64,000 nt of DNA, taken from positions 62,001 to 126,000 of the forward strand of contig NZ_ARYM01000007.1 of the NCBI RefSeq assembly GCF_000685315.1, in the 5' to 3' direction. The DNA comes from Hyphomonas polymorpha PS728. Its GTDB lineage: Bacteria > Pseudomonadota > Alphaproteobacteria > Caulobacterales > Hyphomonadaceae. Both the position numbers and the translations under genes were made by a program. Every line of letters begins with the position of its first letter. Within the stretch, counting starts at the first letter, position 1. The notes below the pieces were generated by a model. It had not been told where the DNA came from. It made no database searches and saw nothing but the letters and a program-made list of their open reading frames with translations. Below are positions 53,107-61,960 of this stretch, piece by piece.

Positions 53107-53778
53107 CTATACCTTTGGTTTGAAGGGGCAGGTCCAGTCATCTCCGACAAGACGCCCGGAATATTGGCGAGCCTCGGAAAGCTCCCCGAAGTCAGTCAGC
53201 ATCGGATTCACAGACCCTGCACTGGCTTTCTCTCGCTCCCGGATAATCGATTTCATCTGATCAAAGCGTCCATCCGCCCGCAGACGATCAAACTGGTCGT
53301 GGGAATTGAACACCAGGGCGGGATGGCTGAACCGGCGGGCCGGCCGGGAGGCGCCGGGATGAAGACCGATTACGAAAAACGCCTCGCCACATACACTGAC
53401 GGAGAAATGGGGCGAAGAGGGATCCGGTGAGGTTCCCTCCGCCCAAGGCGCTCCGGTGACAGCGTCCAGATTGTGCAGACACTGCAACCGGTTCCAGAGC
53501 GCCTTTTCGAAGGCGGCCTCGGACAATTTGTCCGGCCCTCTGAAGATCGCTGTGAAGGACTGTACAACCGGGCCGGTTTTGTCGAGTTTGCGAATGAAGC
53601 CGAGCAGATCTTCCCGCAACTCCACATCATCCGCCGGAGTAGTGATGTCTTCATAAAGGCCCACAACAAGCTCGTTTCGGGCCAGCGCGGATTTGGCGCC
53701 GACACAGGGAAAGCTGTCGGACCGGATGAATTCTGTAAGTTCGTCTTTATACTCGTTTGTGTCCGAAAGGGTTATCAT
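53107..53778 (-). CDS. YqcI/YcgG family protein, possible heme-dependent N-oxygenase
   Basis: A 223-residue protein of the YqcI/YcgG family. Characteristic motifs are SFPCVGAKSAL near residue 21, DAVTGAPWAEGTSPDPSSPHFSVSV mid-protein with GEAFFVIGLHPGASRPARRF after it, and the C-terminal GDDWTCPF. Some members of this family are heme enzymes that N-hydroxylate guanidino compounds such as arginine derivatives. Whether this one does is an inference. The ATG at 53778 was preferred to an upstream alternative. It is the first gene of a three-gene cassette with DUF1989 and an 89-residue protein. Confidence 0.82.
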   Translation of the reverse strand: MITLSDTNEYKDELTEFIRSDSFPCVGAKSALARNELVVGLYEDITTPADDVELREDLLGFIRKLDKTGPVVQSFTAIFRGPDKLSEAAFEKALWNRLQCLHNLDAVTGAPWAEGTSPDPSSPHFSVSVCGEAFFVIGLHPGASRPARRFSHPALVFNSHDQFDRLRADGRFDQMKSIIREREKASAGSVNPMLTDFGELSEARQYSGRLVGDDWTCPFKPKV

Positions 53779-53985
53779 GGCAAACCTGATCTGACTTTTA
53801 CATTGGGTGCACAAAAACGCTGCAGCCCCAAAGAGGTTCCTGATGCTTATCAGACCAGACGATCCTTATCCTGATGAAGTATGAACAGCAGCGAGGGGCG
53901 GAGGGAACCATTCCTTCGGGTGTTCGTTGATGCGGAATGCCCAGCGCCTTTCGGCACGAAGGGCTCGTGACGCCCGCTCACCCGC

Positions 53986-54291
53986 TCAATTGGGATCCCG
54001 CTTCCGATCGGACCGCCGCTTCGGCCCTGAACTTTCTTCGCCCTGATCGGTAAGCGTGGGAAATTCCCCCTGGTTTTCGAGCGCCTCGATAGGCTCGGCT
54101 TCGGGCTCACTCAGGGATTGAGACAACGGAATGGTCCGGGCGTGGGGAGCTTGCTCAATTGCAACGAGTTGGGCGGCCTCTTCTTCAAAAGCCTCTGCGC
54201 CAGCGGCAGGCCGGCCAGCCTCTTCCCAAAGGTGCCGGGCCCTCTCGTGTATCTTTGCGCTTCGCTGTTGGGAACTTTGGGGCTTGGACAT
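53986..54291 (-). CDS. DUF2934 domain protein
   Basis: A 101-residue protein whose start (KIHERARHLWEEAGRP, residues 13-28) is the DUF2934 signature. The remainder is acidic and low-complexity and ends in a basic tail (PKRRSDRKRDPN). Function is unknown; such proteins are small, soluble and common in soil and marine alphaproteobacteria. It stands alone, 80 bp downstream of the HlyD-type gene on the same strand. Confidence 0.75.
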   Translation of the reverse strand: MSKPQSSQQRSAKIHERARHLWEEAGRPAAGAEAFEEEAAQLVAIEQAPHARTIPLSQSLSEPEAEPIEALENQGEFPTLTDQGEESSGPKRRSDRKRDPN

Positions 54292-54371
54292 GGAGTCTCT
54301 CCTTCATGAGGTCCCTTTTGTACCCAAACTCCTGGTTCACCGGCGGGTTCCAGGGCTACGGATATATGTGC

Positions 54372-55610
54372 TTATTCGCTCTGGCTTTTGCGGGCGCGGA
54401 TCGACTTCCCCGGCTCAATATCGCGGCCAGGATAGAGGATCACACGGTCACCCTCGGAAAGACCGGACGCCACAACGGCGTAACGCGTATCCTGAGGCCC
54501 GATAGCGACCGGGGTGAGCACAGCTTTGCCATTCTCCTCGCGGAAGACGGCCCAGCCGCTGCCCTGCCGCACAAGCGCGGCGACCGGCACGCGCAGCTCA
54601 TCCCTGCCCGACCAGACAAGCGCGAACACCTCCATCCGGTAGCCATGGCCCAGACGCTGAACCTGCGGATCGGCGCCCGTACCGGAAAAATCGATGATCA
54701 CATTGACGCGCTGCTCTTCAATGCCGAGGGCCGATACCTTACGGAAGCCAAACGGCTCCACCATCCGTACACGCCCCTCCAGAGGCGCCTCTCCGCCCCA
54801 GGCTTCGATACGCACAGGCGCGCCGGGAGCAATGCGCACGGCGTCGTCGGACAAATATTCGGCGACAATCTCAAGGCTGGCCGGGTCACCGATCTCCAGG
54901 ATAGGCGCGCCTGCGGCGATGACCGCTTCACTTTCCTGCATGACCCGCAGCACCCTTCCCGTGACCGGCGCGCGGATGTCGATGACGTCGGCTGCTCGCT
55001 GCCCGTTGCGGGGCGGGGTGAGCCGCAACGCGGCGCCACTTCTCTCCGCCGCCGCACGGGTAACGCCGGCCGCCGCCGCATTGCGCCTGGTCTGCGACGC
55101 CTCCAGTTCGGCGCGCGCCCGGTCGAGCGCCGCCTGGGAAGAAATACCCCGGGCGAAAAGTGTTTCTGCGCGTTCTGCTTCCCGCCGGGCAAGCTCAAGC
55201 GCAGCTTCGGCTTCCGCCAGACCTGCTTCGGCCGCGCTGTAGGCTGCGGTCGATGCCCTGAGGGCGGCTTCTGCATCGCTCCGGCTGCGCGGGTCCAGCA
55301 ATGCTGCCTCTCCTGGCAGGAGGACAGCAACAACTGCCCCGGCCTGCACGGTTTCGCCCACAGGATTTCCGATCCGGAGGAGGCGTCCGGCCTGGGGCGC
55401 GGAGACAAGATAGATATCGCGAACCCGCGTGCGCCCTTCCTCCCGAGCCTCGACATTGATCTCACCGCGCGAGATGTCGCTGAGCTGAACCTCCAGCGCG
55501 CGGGGCATGAAGGCAGAGACCAGCAGCAAGGCCAGAATGATCGCGGCACCGGCCCACAGATAATGCCGGAACACAAGTTGCGGGAGGCGGAAGGGCATTG
55601 GTGTCTCCAT
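54372..55610 (-). CDS. HlyD/MacA-type periplasmic adaptor
   Basis: A 412-residue membrane fusion protein with an N-terminal membrane anchor (about residues 16-34), a first lipoyl half (GRLLRIGNPVGETVQAG), a long alanine/glutamate-rich coiled coil (about 105-195), a second lipoyl half (IRAPVTGRVLRV) and a beta-barrel domain with VPVAALV near the end. It should link the ABC permease to an outer-membrane channel. The ATG at 55610 overlaps the permease stop (TGATG). No outer-membrane TolC-like gene is in the operon. Confidence 0.9.
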   Translation of the reverse strand: METPMPFRLPQLVFRHYLWAGAAIILALLLVSAFMPRALEVQLSDISRGEINVEAREEGRTRVRDIYLVSAPQAGRLLRIGNPVGETVQAGAVVAVLLPGEAALLDPRSRSDAEAALRASTAAYSAAEAGLAEAEAALELARREAERAETLFARGISSQAALDRARAELEASQTRRNAAAAGVTRAAAERSGAALRLTPPRNGQRAADVIDIRAPVTGRVLRVMQESEAVIAAGAPILEIGDPASLEIVAEYLSDDAVRIAPGAPVRIEAWGGEAPLEGRVRMVEPFGFRKVSALGIEEQRVNVIIDFSGTGADPQVQRLGHGYRMEVFALVWSGRDELRVPVAALVRQGSGWAVFREENGKAVLTPVAIGPQDTRYAVVASGLSEGDRVILYPGRDIEPGKSIRARKSQSE

Positions 55611-58000
55611 CACTGAAGGCCCTTGAGGGCTTCGACGAGGTCCAGCCGGTCGATCTGATGACGCACGAGCAGGCTCGACAGAGCCGCCGCGCCCAGGATG
55701 ATGAGCGTGGCAAAAGCGTAGGTCGCGGGGTTGATGACGAAAGGCAGGCGGAACAGGTCCGAGGCCATGGTGTGTGAGAAGTACACCGACAATCCTGCCC
55801 CGGCGATCAGGCCCAAGGGAATGGCCGCAAGGGTCAGCAGCGCCACTTCGCCCAGCAGGATGTAGGAGACGGCGCCGCGCGAGAAACCCAGCACGCGCAA
55901 GGACGCCAGTTCCCGCTGACGCTCAATGAAGCTGATCCGCACAGTGTTGTAGACGACGCCCAGCGCAATGACGGCAGCGAAGATAACAAACACGCCGAGT
56001 GACACGCCGAGATTTTCGTCCATCAAGTCTGACAAACGGTCCCGCGCCTTATTCTGAAGGGTTACGCCGGTGACGAGCGGCGCGTCGCGAAGCTTGTTGT
56101 GGACTGCGGTTTCCTGTTCCGGATCCAGGCGAAGATAGAGCCCGGAGGCTAGCTGGCTTTCGCCCACAAGCCGGGCCAGATCGCCAGCTTCCATCTGGGC
56201 GCCTGACCCGAAATAGGTCTCCGCGATCGCAGAAACCGGCAGGGTCCGAACCGGGCGGCGCCCTTCCAGGACACTGATCCGAACCTCTTCGCCTGCCGAT
56301 ATGGAGAGGCGCGCGGCCAGATCAGACGAGAGGACAAGGCCGCCCGGCGGCGGTGTGACGGGGCGCCCCTGGGCGTCCAGAAGACGGGAGAGTTCAGCGC
56401 CCTCCACCACGCCCATAATCACAACCCGTTCGCTGCGCTGGGCGGCTTCCAGCTTGACCGGCACGGCCCTGAACGCCTCTGCCAGGGTCACCCCGGGGAT
56501 ACGGGCCACCTCCCGTTCCGCGCGGGCGTCCCGGGCTTCATTGAAGGTAACGGCCGCGTCGTAACGGTTGGCCTCGGCGAAATGGGCCGAGATCATGTAG
56601 TGCATGGCATCGGTCATGGTCATGACCGAAATCAGCAGCGCCAGCGAGGCGGTAACGCCGCTGACCGTCAGCGCGGCCCGGCCCGGCCAGCGCACGATCT
56701 GGCGCAGGATCATCCGGGTTTGCTGATCAATGAAGTCAAACTTTGTGATCAAGGTCCCGGCGCCGCGCGAAAAATCCGGTGGCGGGGGCGGGTTCATGGC
56801 CTCGGCGGGATTCAGCCGGGCGACACGGCGGACAGCGACGAGCCCGCCACCAATCACGGCGACCGCGGACACCGCGCAGACAATCACATAATCTGTCAGG
56901 CTGGCCCGGAAGATGAGATACGGAAAATCATAATAGCGGATATACATCGCGGTCAGCCGGTGACCAAACCAGGCGCCGAGCAGAATTCCCATCAGCGCCC
57001 CGATGCCGCCTATAATCATCAGCAGGCGGAAATAGTGCATCGTGACCTCAAGGTCACTGTAACCATATGCCTTCAGAAGCCCGATTGCGGGCCGCTGTAT
57101 CTGAACCAGGCGAGAGACGACCACATAGACAAGGAAGGCGGCAACGGCGAGAAATACGGGCGGCACAACCCGCCCCAGTGTTCGCAGCTGGTCGATCTCG
57201 CTGGAGACGAACGCATCGGAAACCTGATCCTTGCGCCCATAGGCGCCCAGACCTCCATAGGGCGCAAGCAGCCGGTCCATCTCGGCAATCGCCGAAGCTT
57301 CCTGCGCAAGATCGCGCAGACGGAAAACGGCCTCAGTAAAGCTGCCACGGCGGTCTGTAAGCTGGGCCAGAGGAAGATGGCTCATCCAGAGCACGCCGAA
57401 CTCGGCTTCATCCGGCACAAGCTGGCCCGGCGCGATGCTGTAGACATGTTCTGCCGACAGAACAAAGCCGGTGATCGTCAGACGAAACTTCGATCCTTGT
57501 ACGATCACATCCAGACTGTCGCCTGGCGACAAACCGTTCGCGAGCGCAAACCCTTTCAGCACCGCCGCCTCGTTGCGGCGATGGGGATCCGGCAGCCGGC
57601 CGAGCTCCAGATACAACCTGTTGACCGATGCTTCCCGGCCTTCCGGCAGAGAGATCAGCTCTCCGGCAGCGAAACCGCTCTTGCCTGGCACCTCAATTCG
57701 CGCCGGCATGCGGATGCGGGCTTCAACCGCCTGGACCCCATCAATGGCGGCAAGGGCCGGGGCAATACGATCCGGGGCACGCACAACCGGCGCCCAGATA
57801 TCCGCCATCAGCGATTGCTCGTAGTAGACACGCCGCGTTTCCTGCAGAGAGGTCATCAGGCCCGCTGACAGGAGCTGAATCGACACACCGCCGGCAATTA
57901 CAAACGCAATCGCAAGCACCTGCATGCGGATGTTCCAGAGGTCGCGCAGCAGCTTACGATCAAGAATGCCAAGCCAGGCGGGCAGATGAACGAAGCTCAC
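55610..58000 (-). CDS. ABC transporter permease with two FtsX-type modules
   Basis: A 796-residue permease. One membrane helix near residue 28 is followed by a large periplasmic domain, three helices (about 280-400), a second helix and periplasmic domain after about 450, and three final helices (about 680-785) with [22 protein letters not shown]. This doubled FtsX layout is used in lipid or lipoprotein-handling and efflux systems. The start is a GTG at 58000 that overlaps the ATPase stop (GTGA). With the ATPase and HlyD-type adaptor it forms a complete inner-membrane machine, probably an exporter. Confidence 0.9.
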   Translation of the reverse strand: MSFVHLPAWLGILDRKLLRDLWNIRMQVLAIAFVIAGGVSIQLLSAGLMTSLQETRRVYYEQSLMADIWAPVVRAPDRIAPALAAIDGVQAVEARIRMPARIEVPGKSGFAAGELISLPEGREASVNRLYLELGRLPDPHRRNEAAVLKGFALANGLSPGDSLDVIVQGSKFRLTITGFVLSAEHVYSIAPGQLVPDEAEFGVLWMSHLPLAQLTDRRGSFTEAVFRLRDLAQEASAIAEMDRLLAPYGGLGAYGRKDQVSDAFVSSEIDQLRTLGRVVPPVFLAVAAFLVYVVVSRLVQIQRPAIGLLKAYGYSDLEVTMHYFRLLMIIGGIGALMGILLGAWFGHRLTAMYIRYYDFPYLIFRASLTDYVIVCAVSAVAVIGGGLVAVRRVARLNPAEAMNPPPPPDFSRGAGTLITKFDFIDQQTRMILRQIVRWPGRAALTVSGVTASLALLISVMTMTDAMHYMISAHFAEANRYDAAVTFNEARDARAEREVARIPGVTLAEAFRAVPVKLEAAQRSERVVIMGVVEGAELSRLLDAQGRPVTPPPGGLVLSSDLAARLSISAGEEVRISVLEGRRPVRTLPVSAIAETYFGSGAQMEAGDLARLVGESQLASGLYLRLDPEQETAVHNKLRDAPLVTGVTLQNKARDRLSDLMDENLGVSLGVFVIFAAVIALGVVYNTVRISFIERQRELASLRVLGFSRGAVSYILLGEVALLTLAAIPLGLIAGAGLSVYFSHTMASDLFRLPFVINPATYAFATLIILGAAALSSLLVRHQIDRLDLVEALKGLQ

Positions 58001-58734
58001 CAGGAAATCTCACCAGGCTCGATCCGCGTCCGGTTCTCTCTCACCTCCCGGACCAATCCATCAGAGAACTCGATCACCCTATGCGCCATTGCCGCGATAC
58101 CGGCATTGTGTGTGATCAGCAGCGTCGTGGCGTTGAGATTTTCGTTCACCGTCTTGAGCGCTTCGAGCACGCGCACACCCGTCCGGGAGTCGAGCGCGCC
58201 CGTCGGTTCATCGCACAGCAGCACATTCGGCTGTTTGGCCACCGCCCGCGCGATGGCAACTCGCTGCTGTTCACCGCCCGAAAGCTGGGCTGGAAAATGG
58301 TTCGCCCTCTCTTCCAGCCCCACAAGCGCGAGCGCTTCGTGGGGCGGCATAGGATTCTCCGCGATTTCCGTTACCAGCGCCACATTTTCCCAGGCCGTCA
58401 GGCTCGGCATCAGATTGTAGAACTGGAACACGAAACCGACATGACGGCGCCTGTAATCCGTCAGCGCACGATCCGTCGCTTTTGAAATATCCTGCCCCCG
58501 GTAGAGGACCGTCCCCCCTGTCGGGCGGTCGAGGCCACCGATAATATTGAGAAACGTGGACTTCCCGCTGCCCGAGGCGCCGAGGACGACGACCAGTTCG
58601 CCCTTCGGAAGGTCAAGGTCAATTCCGCGGAGCGCATGGACCGCCGCCGCGCCGGCCCCATAGATGCGCCGAAGTCCGCGGACCTCGAAGCAACTGCCCG
58701 CATCAGGAAGGGCGGGGGCGATTGTGTGTGGCAT
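57997..58734 (-). CDS. ABC transporter ATP-binding protein, MacB/LolD type
   Basis: A 245-residue ATPase with Walker [10 protein letters not shown] (52-60), Q-loop [20 protein letters not shown], signature [14 protein letters not shown] and Walker [24 protein letters not shown] is typical of the MacB/LolD group. It is the first gene of the three-gene ABC operon, downstream of a CCTAGG-type palindromic motif at 58804-58823. Confidence 0.93.
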   Translation of the reverse strand: MPHTIAPALPDAGSCFEVRGLRRIYGAGAAAVHALRGIDLDLPKGELVVVLGASGSGKSTFLNIIGGLDRPTGGTVLYRGQDISKATDRALTDYRRRHVGFVFQFYNLMPSLTAWENVALVTEIAENPMPPHEALALVGLEERANHFPAQLSGGEQQRVAIARAVAKQPNVLLCDEPTGALDSRTGVRVLEALKTVNENLNATTLLITHNAGIAAMAHRVIEFSDGLVREVRENRTRIEPGEISW

Positions 58735-58803
58735 GAAACCCTCGCTCCGGTTTCGGTGGGCGGCCTTTCATCCTGTTCATACTAGGACACAGGCCAGAGC
58801 GGC

Positions 58804-58823
58804 CCTAGGTAATACTCCCTAGG
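58804..58823. promoter_or_regulatory. CCTAGG-N8-CCTAGG motif upstream of the ABC operon
   Basis: Two CCTAGG palindromes flank TAATACTC, 70 bp before the ATPase start. The inner part TAGG-TAATACTC-CCTA closely resembles TAGG-TAGTTCT-CCTA upstream of the TPR lipoprotein at 61880, and GGGAAA follows in both. Such half-site dyads are typical of response regulators of the LuxR/NarL class. Confidence 0.4.
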
Positions 58824-58870
58824 CGGGAAATCCCCCAAGAAAGAAGATAAGCTGTTTTGGCCCCGCGAAC

Positions 58871-61600
58871 CTATGGCCCGGCAGCCTGCTGATGTCCGCC
58901 CGCCCGCAATTGGCCCGCGCGCAGCCGGATCTGTTTCTCCGTTTCGATAATTGCAAAGAAGGCTGCGCCCACAGCAATTATCACAGCGCCGTCGAAGAGG
59001 GAAACCGGCGCGGTGCCGAAAATCTCCTGCATCGCTGGAATGTAGGTAACGGCAAACTGCGCCGCAGTGACCGTCAGCACCGCGAACCAGACAAACCGAG
59101 CGCCCTTTACGGCAGCCCAGGTCAGTGACGTGCCGCATATGTTCCGTATAAAGAACAGATGGAATATCTCGAGTACAACGAGGGTGTTCAGCGCGATGGT
59201 ACGCGCCACTTCGTTAGAATATCCCCGGTCCACCGCATAGATATACATGCCATAGACTGCCGCCAGGAACAGCATGGACACCAAAACGATATGCCAGACG
59301 AGCCCGCCGGTCAGCAGCGGTTCGTTGCGGGGGCGTGGCGGCCGGCTCATGGTGGATTTCTCGGTCGGTTCAAATGCGAGGGCAAGCCCAAGCGTCGTGG
59401 CCGTGATCAGGTTTATCCAGAGTATCTGGATCGGCGTCATCGGAAGAGCAAAGCCAAACACCAGCGCGACAAGGATCGTCGCAGCCTCGCCGGCATTGGT
59501 CGGCAGGGTCCAGCTGATCACCTTCTTGATATTGTCATAGACGGTGCGGCCTTCCTGAATGCCCGCAACGATGGAGGCGAAATTGTCGTCTGCCAGCACA
59601 AGATCGGCTGCCTCTTTGGCCGCTTCCGATCCCTTTCGTCCCATGGCGATGCCTGCATCTGCCCGTTTCAGTGCGGGCGCATCGTTCACGCCGTCGCCGG
59701 TCATGGCGACGCTGAGGCCGCGCGCTTGCAAGGCCGTTACGAGACGCAGCTTATGCTCCGGGCTGGTCCGGGCGAAAATGTTGGTGCGCTCGATCAACTC
59801 CTGCAGCTGAGCATCGCTGATCATGTCGAGATCAGCGCCGGTCAGCACCGTGTCCGGATTCAGCAAGCCGATCTGGCGTCCGATCGCGGCCGCTGTGCCA
59901 GCATGGTCGCCGGTGATCATCTTCACCGCGATGCCCGCCTTGTGACAGGAAGCAACCGCTTCAATCGCTTCGGCCCGCGGAGGATCAATCAGGCCCACCA
60001 GTCCGAGAAGAACGAGGCTTTCTCCCAGAACTGCGGGGGCAAAAACATCCGGCGCCGTATCGAGCCGCCGTTCTGCCAGCGCCAGCACCCGCATCCCCTG
60101 ACCGGCTATGTCGCTGCCCACCTGTTGCCAGAACCTGGCATCGACCGGCTCAGCTGTTCCATTGGCAGCACGCTGATGGGTCGCCATCTCGACAATTCGT
60201 TCGGGCGCGCCCTTGACGCAGATCAGGGCGCCGCCACCGTCTGCCCGGTGAAGCGTTGCCATGTAACGTGTGGCAGAATCGAAAGGTATCTCGGCAATAC
60301 GCGGCGAGATGGCCTCGGCAGCAGCCCGGTCAACTCCAAGCTTTCCGGCAAGCGCGATCAACGCGCCCTCCATCGGATCCCCCTCCACCTGCCAGTCGCC
60401 CTCCACCTCGACAAGGCTGGCGTCGTTACAGAGGGCAGCAACCCTGGAGAGAGCCTCCAGTGTGGACGGATCACCCCCCTCGACCTCGCCGCGCGGCGCG
60501 TAGCCTTCTCCGCCGATTTTCCAGGCGCCTGCAGAAGTGACGACAGCGCTGACCACCATTTCGTTCCGGGTCAGAGTGCCCGTCTTGTCCGTGCAGATGA
60601 CCGAGACCGAGCCGACCGTCTCGATCGCGGGCAGCCGCCGGACAATCGCATTTCGCCGCGCCATTGCCTGCACGCCAACCGCCAGCGTGATCGTCAGCAC
60701 TGCCGGCAAGCCTTCAGGAATGGCGGCCACTGCAAGGCTGACCACCGCCATGAACACGTCGATAAACGCGAAGTGATCGACGAAGTATCCAAAGATGAGC
60801 AGTACCAGCGATATCAGCAGGATCATGACCGTCAGCCAGCGCGCGAAACCGGCAATCTGAATCATCAGCGGGGTGCTCAGCGTCTGCACATCGCCCAGCA
60901 ACCCGCTTATCCGTCCGATCTCGGTATTCTTTCCGGTTGCCGTGACGACGCCGCGCGCTGTGCCGGAGGCAACAAGCGTTCCACTGAACAGCATGGACTT
61001 CCGGTCGCCCAGCGGCACATCGGCAGCCACCGGCTCGATCTGCTTGCTCACCGGCAGAGATTCCCCGGTGAGAATCGCTTCCTGAACCTGAAGGTTGTTC
61101 GCTTGAATCACGCGCAGGTCAGCGGGCACCTTGTCGCCCGCTTCCAGCAATACAATGTCGCCCGGCACCAGCGCTTCGCCTTCCACCGTCAGCCTGTGCC
61201 CGCCGCGCAATACCGAAGCATGAGGCGAGAGCATGTTGCGGATCGCCGCCATCGCCTGTTCGGCGCGCCCTTCCTGAATGTAGCCGATCAGGGCGTTGAC
61301 GATCACGACGGCAAGGATAACCGCCGTATCGATCCAATGCTGGAGCAGCGCCGTCACCAGTCCGGCGCCGATGAGGACATAGATCAGCACATTGTGGAAA
61401 TGAGAAAGAAACCGGAGCACGGGATGGCGCCCTTTTGGAGCGGGCAACCGGTTCGGGCCGTACTTCTCCAAGCGGAGGGCGGCTTCTTCATCCGTTAGTC
61501 CCAGGACGGCATCGCCTTTTAAAGCTGCAAGGCTCTCTGAGGCAGGGGCGGCGTGATGCGCGGCTGCGCCAACGGTCTGTTCCAAGGACTGGCCGGTCAT
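58871..61600 (-). CDS. P2-type cation-transporting ATPase
   Basis: A 909-residue P-type ATPase with TGES at 178-181, the phosphorylated Asp338 in CTDKTGTLT, PEGLPA in the fourth membrane helix (about 295-300), and GDGVNDAPALKRADAGIAMG later. The N-terminal region (TDEEAALRLEKYGPNRLPAPKG) and PEGL fit the calcium/sodium-like (P2) branch rather than heavy-metal pumps; there are no CxxC heavy-metal domains. The ion is not determined. The ATG at 61600 has a GGAGG site. It stands alone between two genes whose upstream regions share a motif. Confidence 0.92.
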   Translation of the reverse strand: MTGQSLEQTVGAAAHHAAPASESLAALKGDAVLGLTDEEAALRLEKYGPNRLPAPKGRHPVLRFLSHFHNVLIYVLIGAGLVTALLQHWIDTAVILAVVIVNALIGYIQEGRAEQAMAAIRNMLSPHASVLRGGHRLTVEGEALVPGDIVLLEAGDKVPADLRVIQANNLQVQEAILTGESLPVSKQIEPVAADVPLGDRKSMLFSGTLVASGTARGVVTATGKNTEIGRISGLLGDVQTLSTPLMIQIAGFARWLTVMILLISLVLLIFGYFVDHFAFIDVFMAVVSLAVAAIPEGLPAVLTITLAVGVQAMARRNAIVRRLPAIETVGSVSVICTDKTGTLTRNEMVVSAVVTSAGAWKIGGEGYAPRGEVEGGDPSTLEALSRVAALCNDASLVEVEGDWQVEGDPMEGALIALAGKLGVDRAAAEAISPRIAEIPFDSATRYMATLHRADGGGALICVKGAPERIVEMATHQRAANGTAEPVDARFWQQVGSDIAGQGMRVLALAERRLDTAPDVFAPAVLGESLVLLGLVGLIDPPRAEAIEAVASCHKAGIAVKMITGDHAGTAAAIGRQIGLLNPDTVLTGADLDMISDAQLQELIERTNIFARTSPEHKLRLVTALQARGLSVAMTGDGVNDAPALKRADAGIAMGRKGSEAAKEAADLVLADDNFASIVAGIQEGRTVYDNIKKVISWTLPTNAGEAATILVALVFGFALPMTPIQILWINLITATTLGLALAFEPTEKSTMSRPPRPRNEPLLTGGLVWHIVLVSMLFLAAVYGMYIYAVDRGYSNEVARTIALNTLVVLEIFHLFFIRNICGTSLTWAAVKGARFVWFAVLTVTAAQFAVTYIPAMQEIFGTAPVSLFDGAVIIAVGAAFFAIIETEKQIRLRAGQLRAGGHQQAAGP

Positions 61601-61960
61601 GGGAGCCTCCAAATTGCCTGCTATGCGCAAGCACGGGCCGCAATCTGTTCCCTTTGAACCGTAGCGAAATTGGCCCTTCGCGTCTTACGCTCTGCATGTG
61701 TCGCCAATATTCATGACGCCCCGGGGAGGAGCCCGCAAGTTCGGCTTTTACGTATTCGTTCAGGTCGCAGGCTGCCCGGCACTCACAGAACGGCTTTCGA
61801 TGCAGATGCAGTTTAACTTCCGCAGACGCACAAATCCAGGTCTCGCCTCTCTGCCGAGCCGCGCAGAGCTTGAAGGCGGTTAGGTAGTTCTCCTAATGGG
61901 AAAACTGCGAAGCTGCTTCCAATAATTAACCATAAGGCGGAGACACAGGCGGACCAGAAG
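61601..61960. other. 360-bp divergent region
   Basis: No gene is supported; a short plus-strand frame (61698-61883) has no ribosome site or recognisable product. The region should hold the promoters of the ATPase and the TPR lipoprotein and contains the TTAGG/CCTAA dyad at 61879-61895. Confidence 0.55.
61879..61895. promoter_or_regulatory. TTAGG-N7-CCTAA dyad upstream of the TPR lipoprotein
   Basis: A perfect 5-bp dyad lies 66 bp before the ATG of the lipoprotein gene. It resembles the motif at 58804-58823 in core and spacing and is likewise followed by GGGAAA. Confidence 0.4.

Noticed and set aside
59159-61498. 779-codon open frame on the plus strand
   Set aside because: It is entirely antisense to the P-type ATPase, whose motifs are complete; the arginine/histidine-rich translation is typical of a high-GC shadow frame.
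61698-61883. 61-codon frame upstream of the TPR lipoprotein
   Set aside because: No ribosome site and no recognisable product; it runs into the shared promoter motif.
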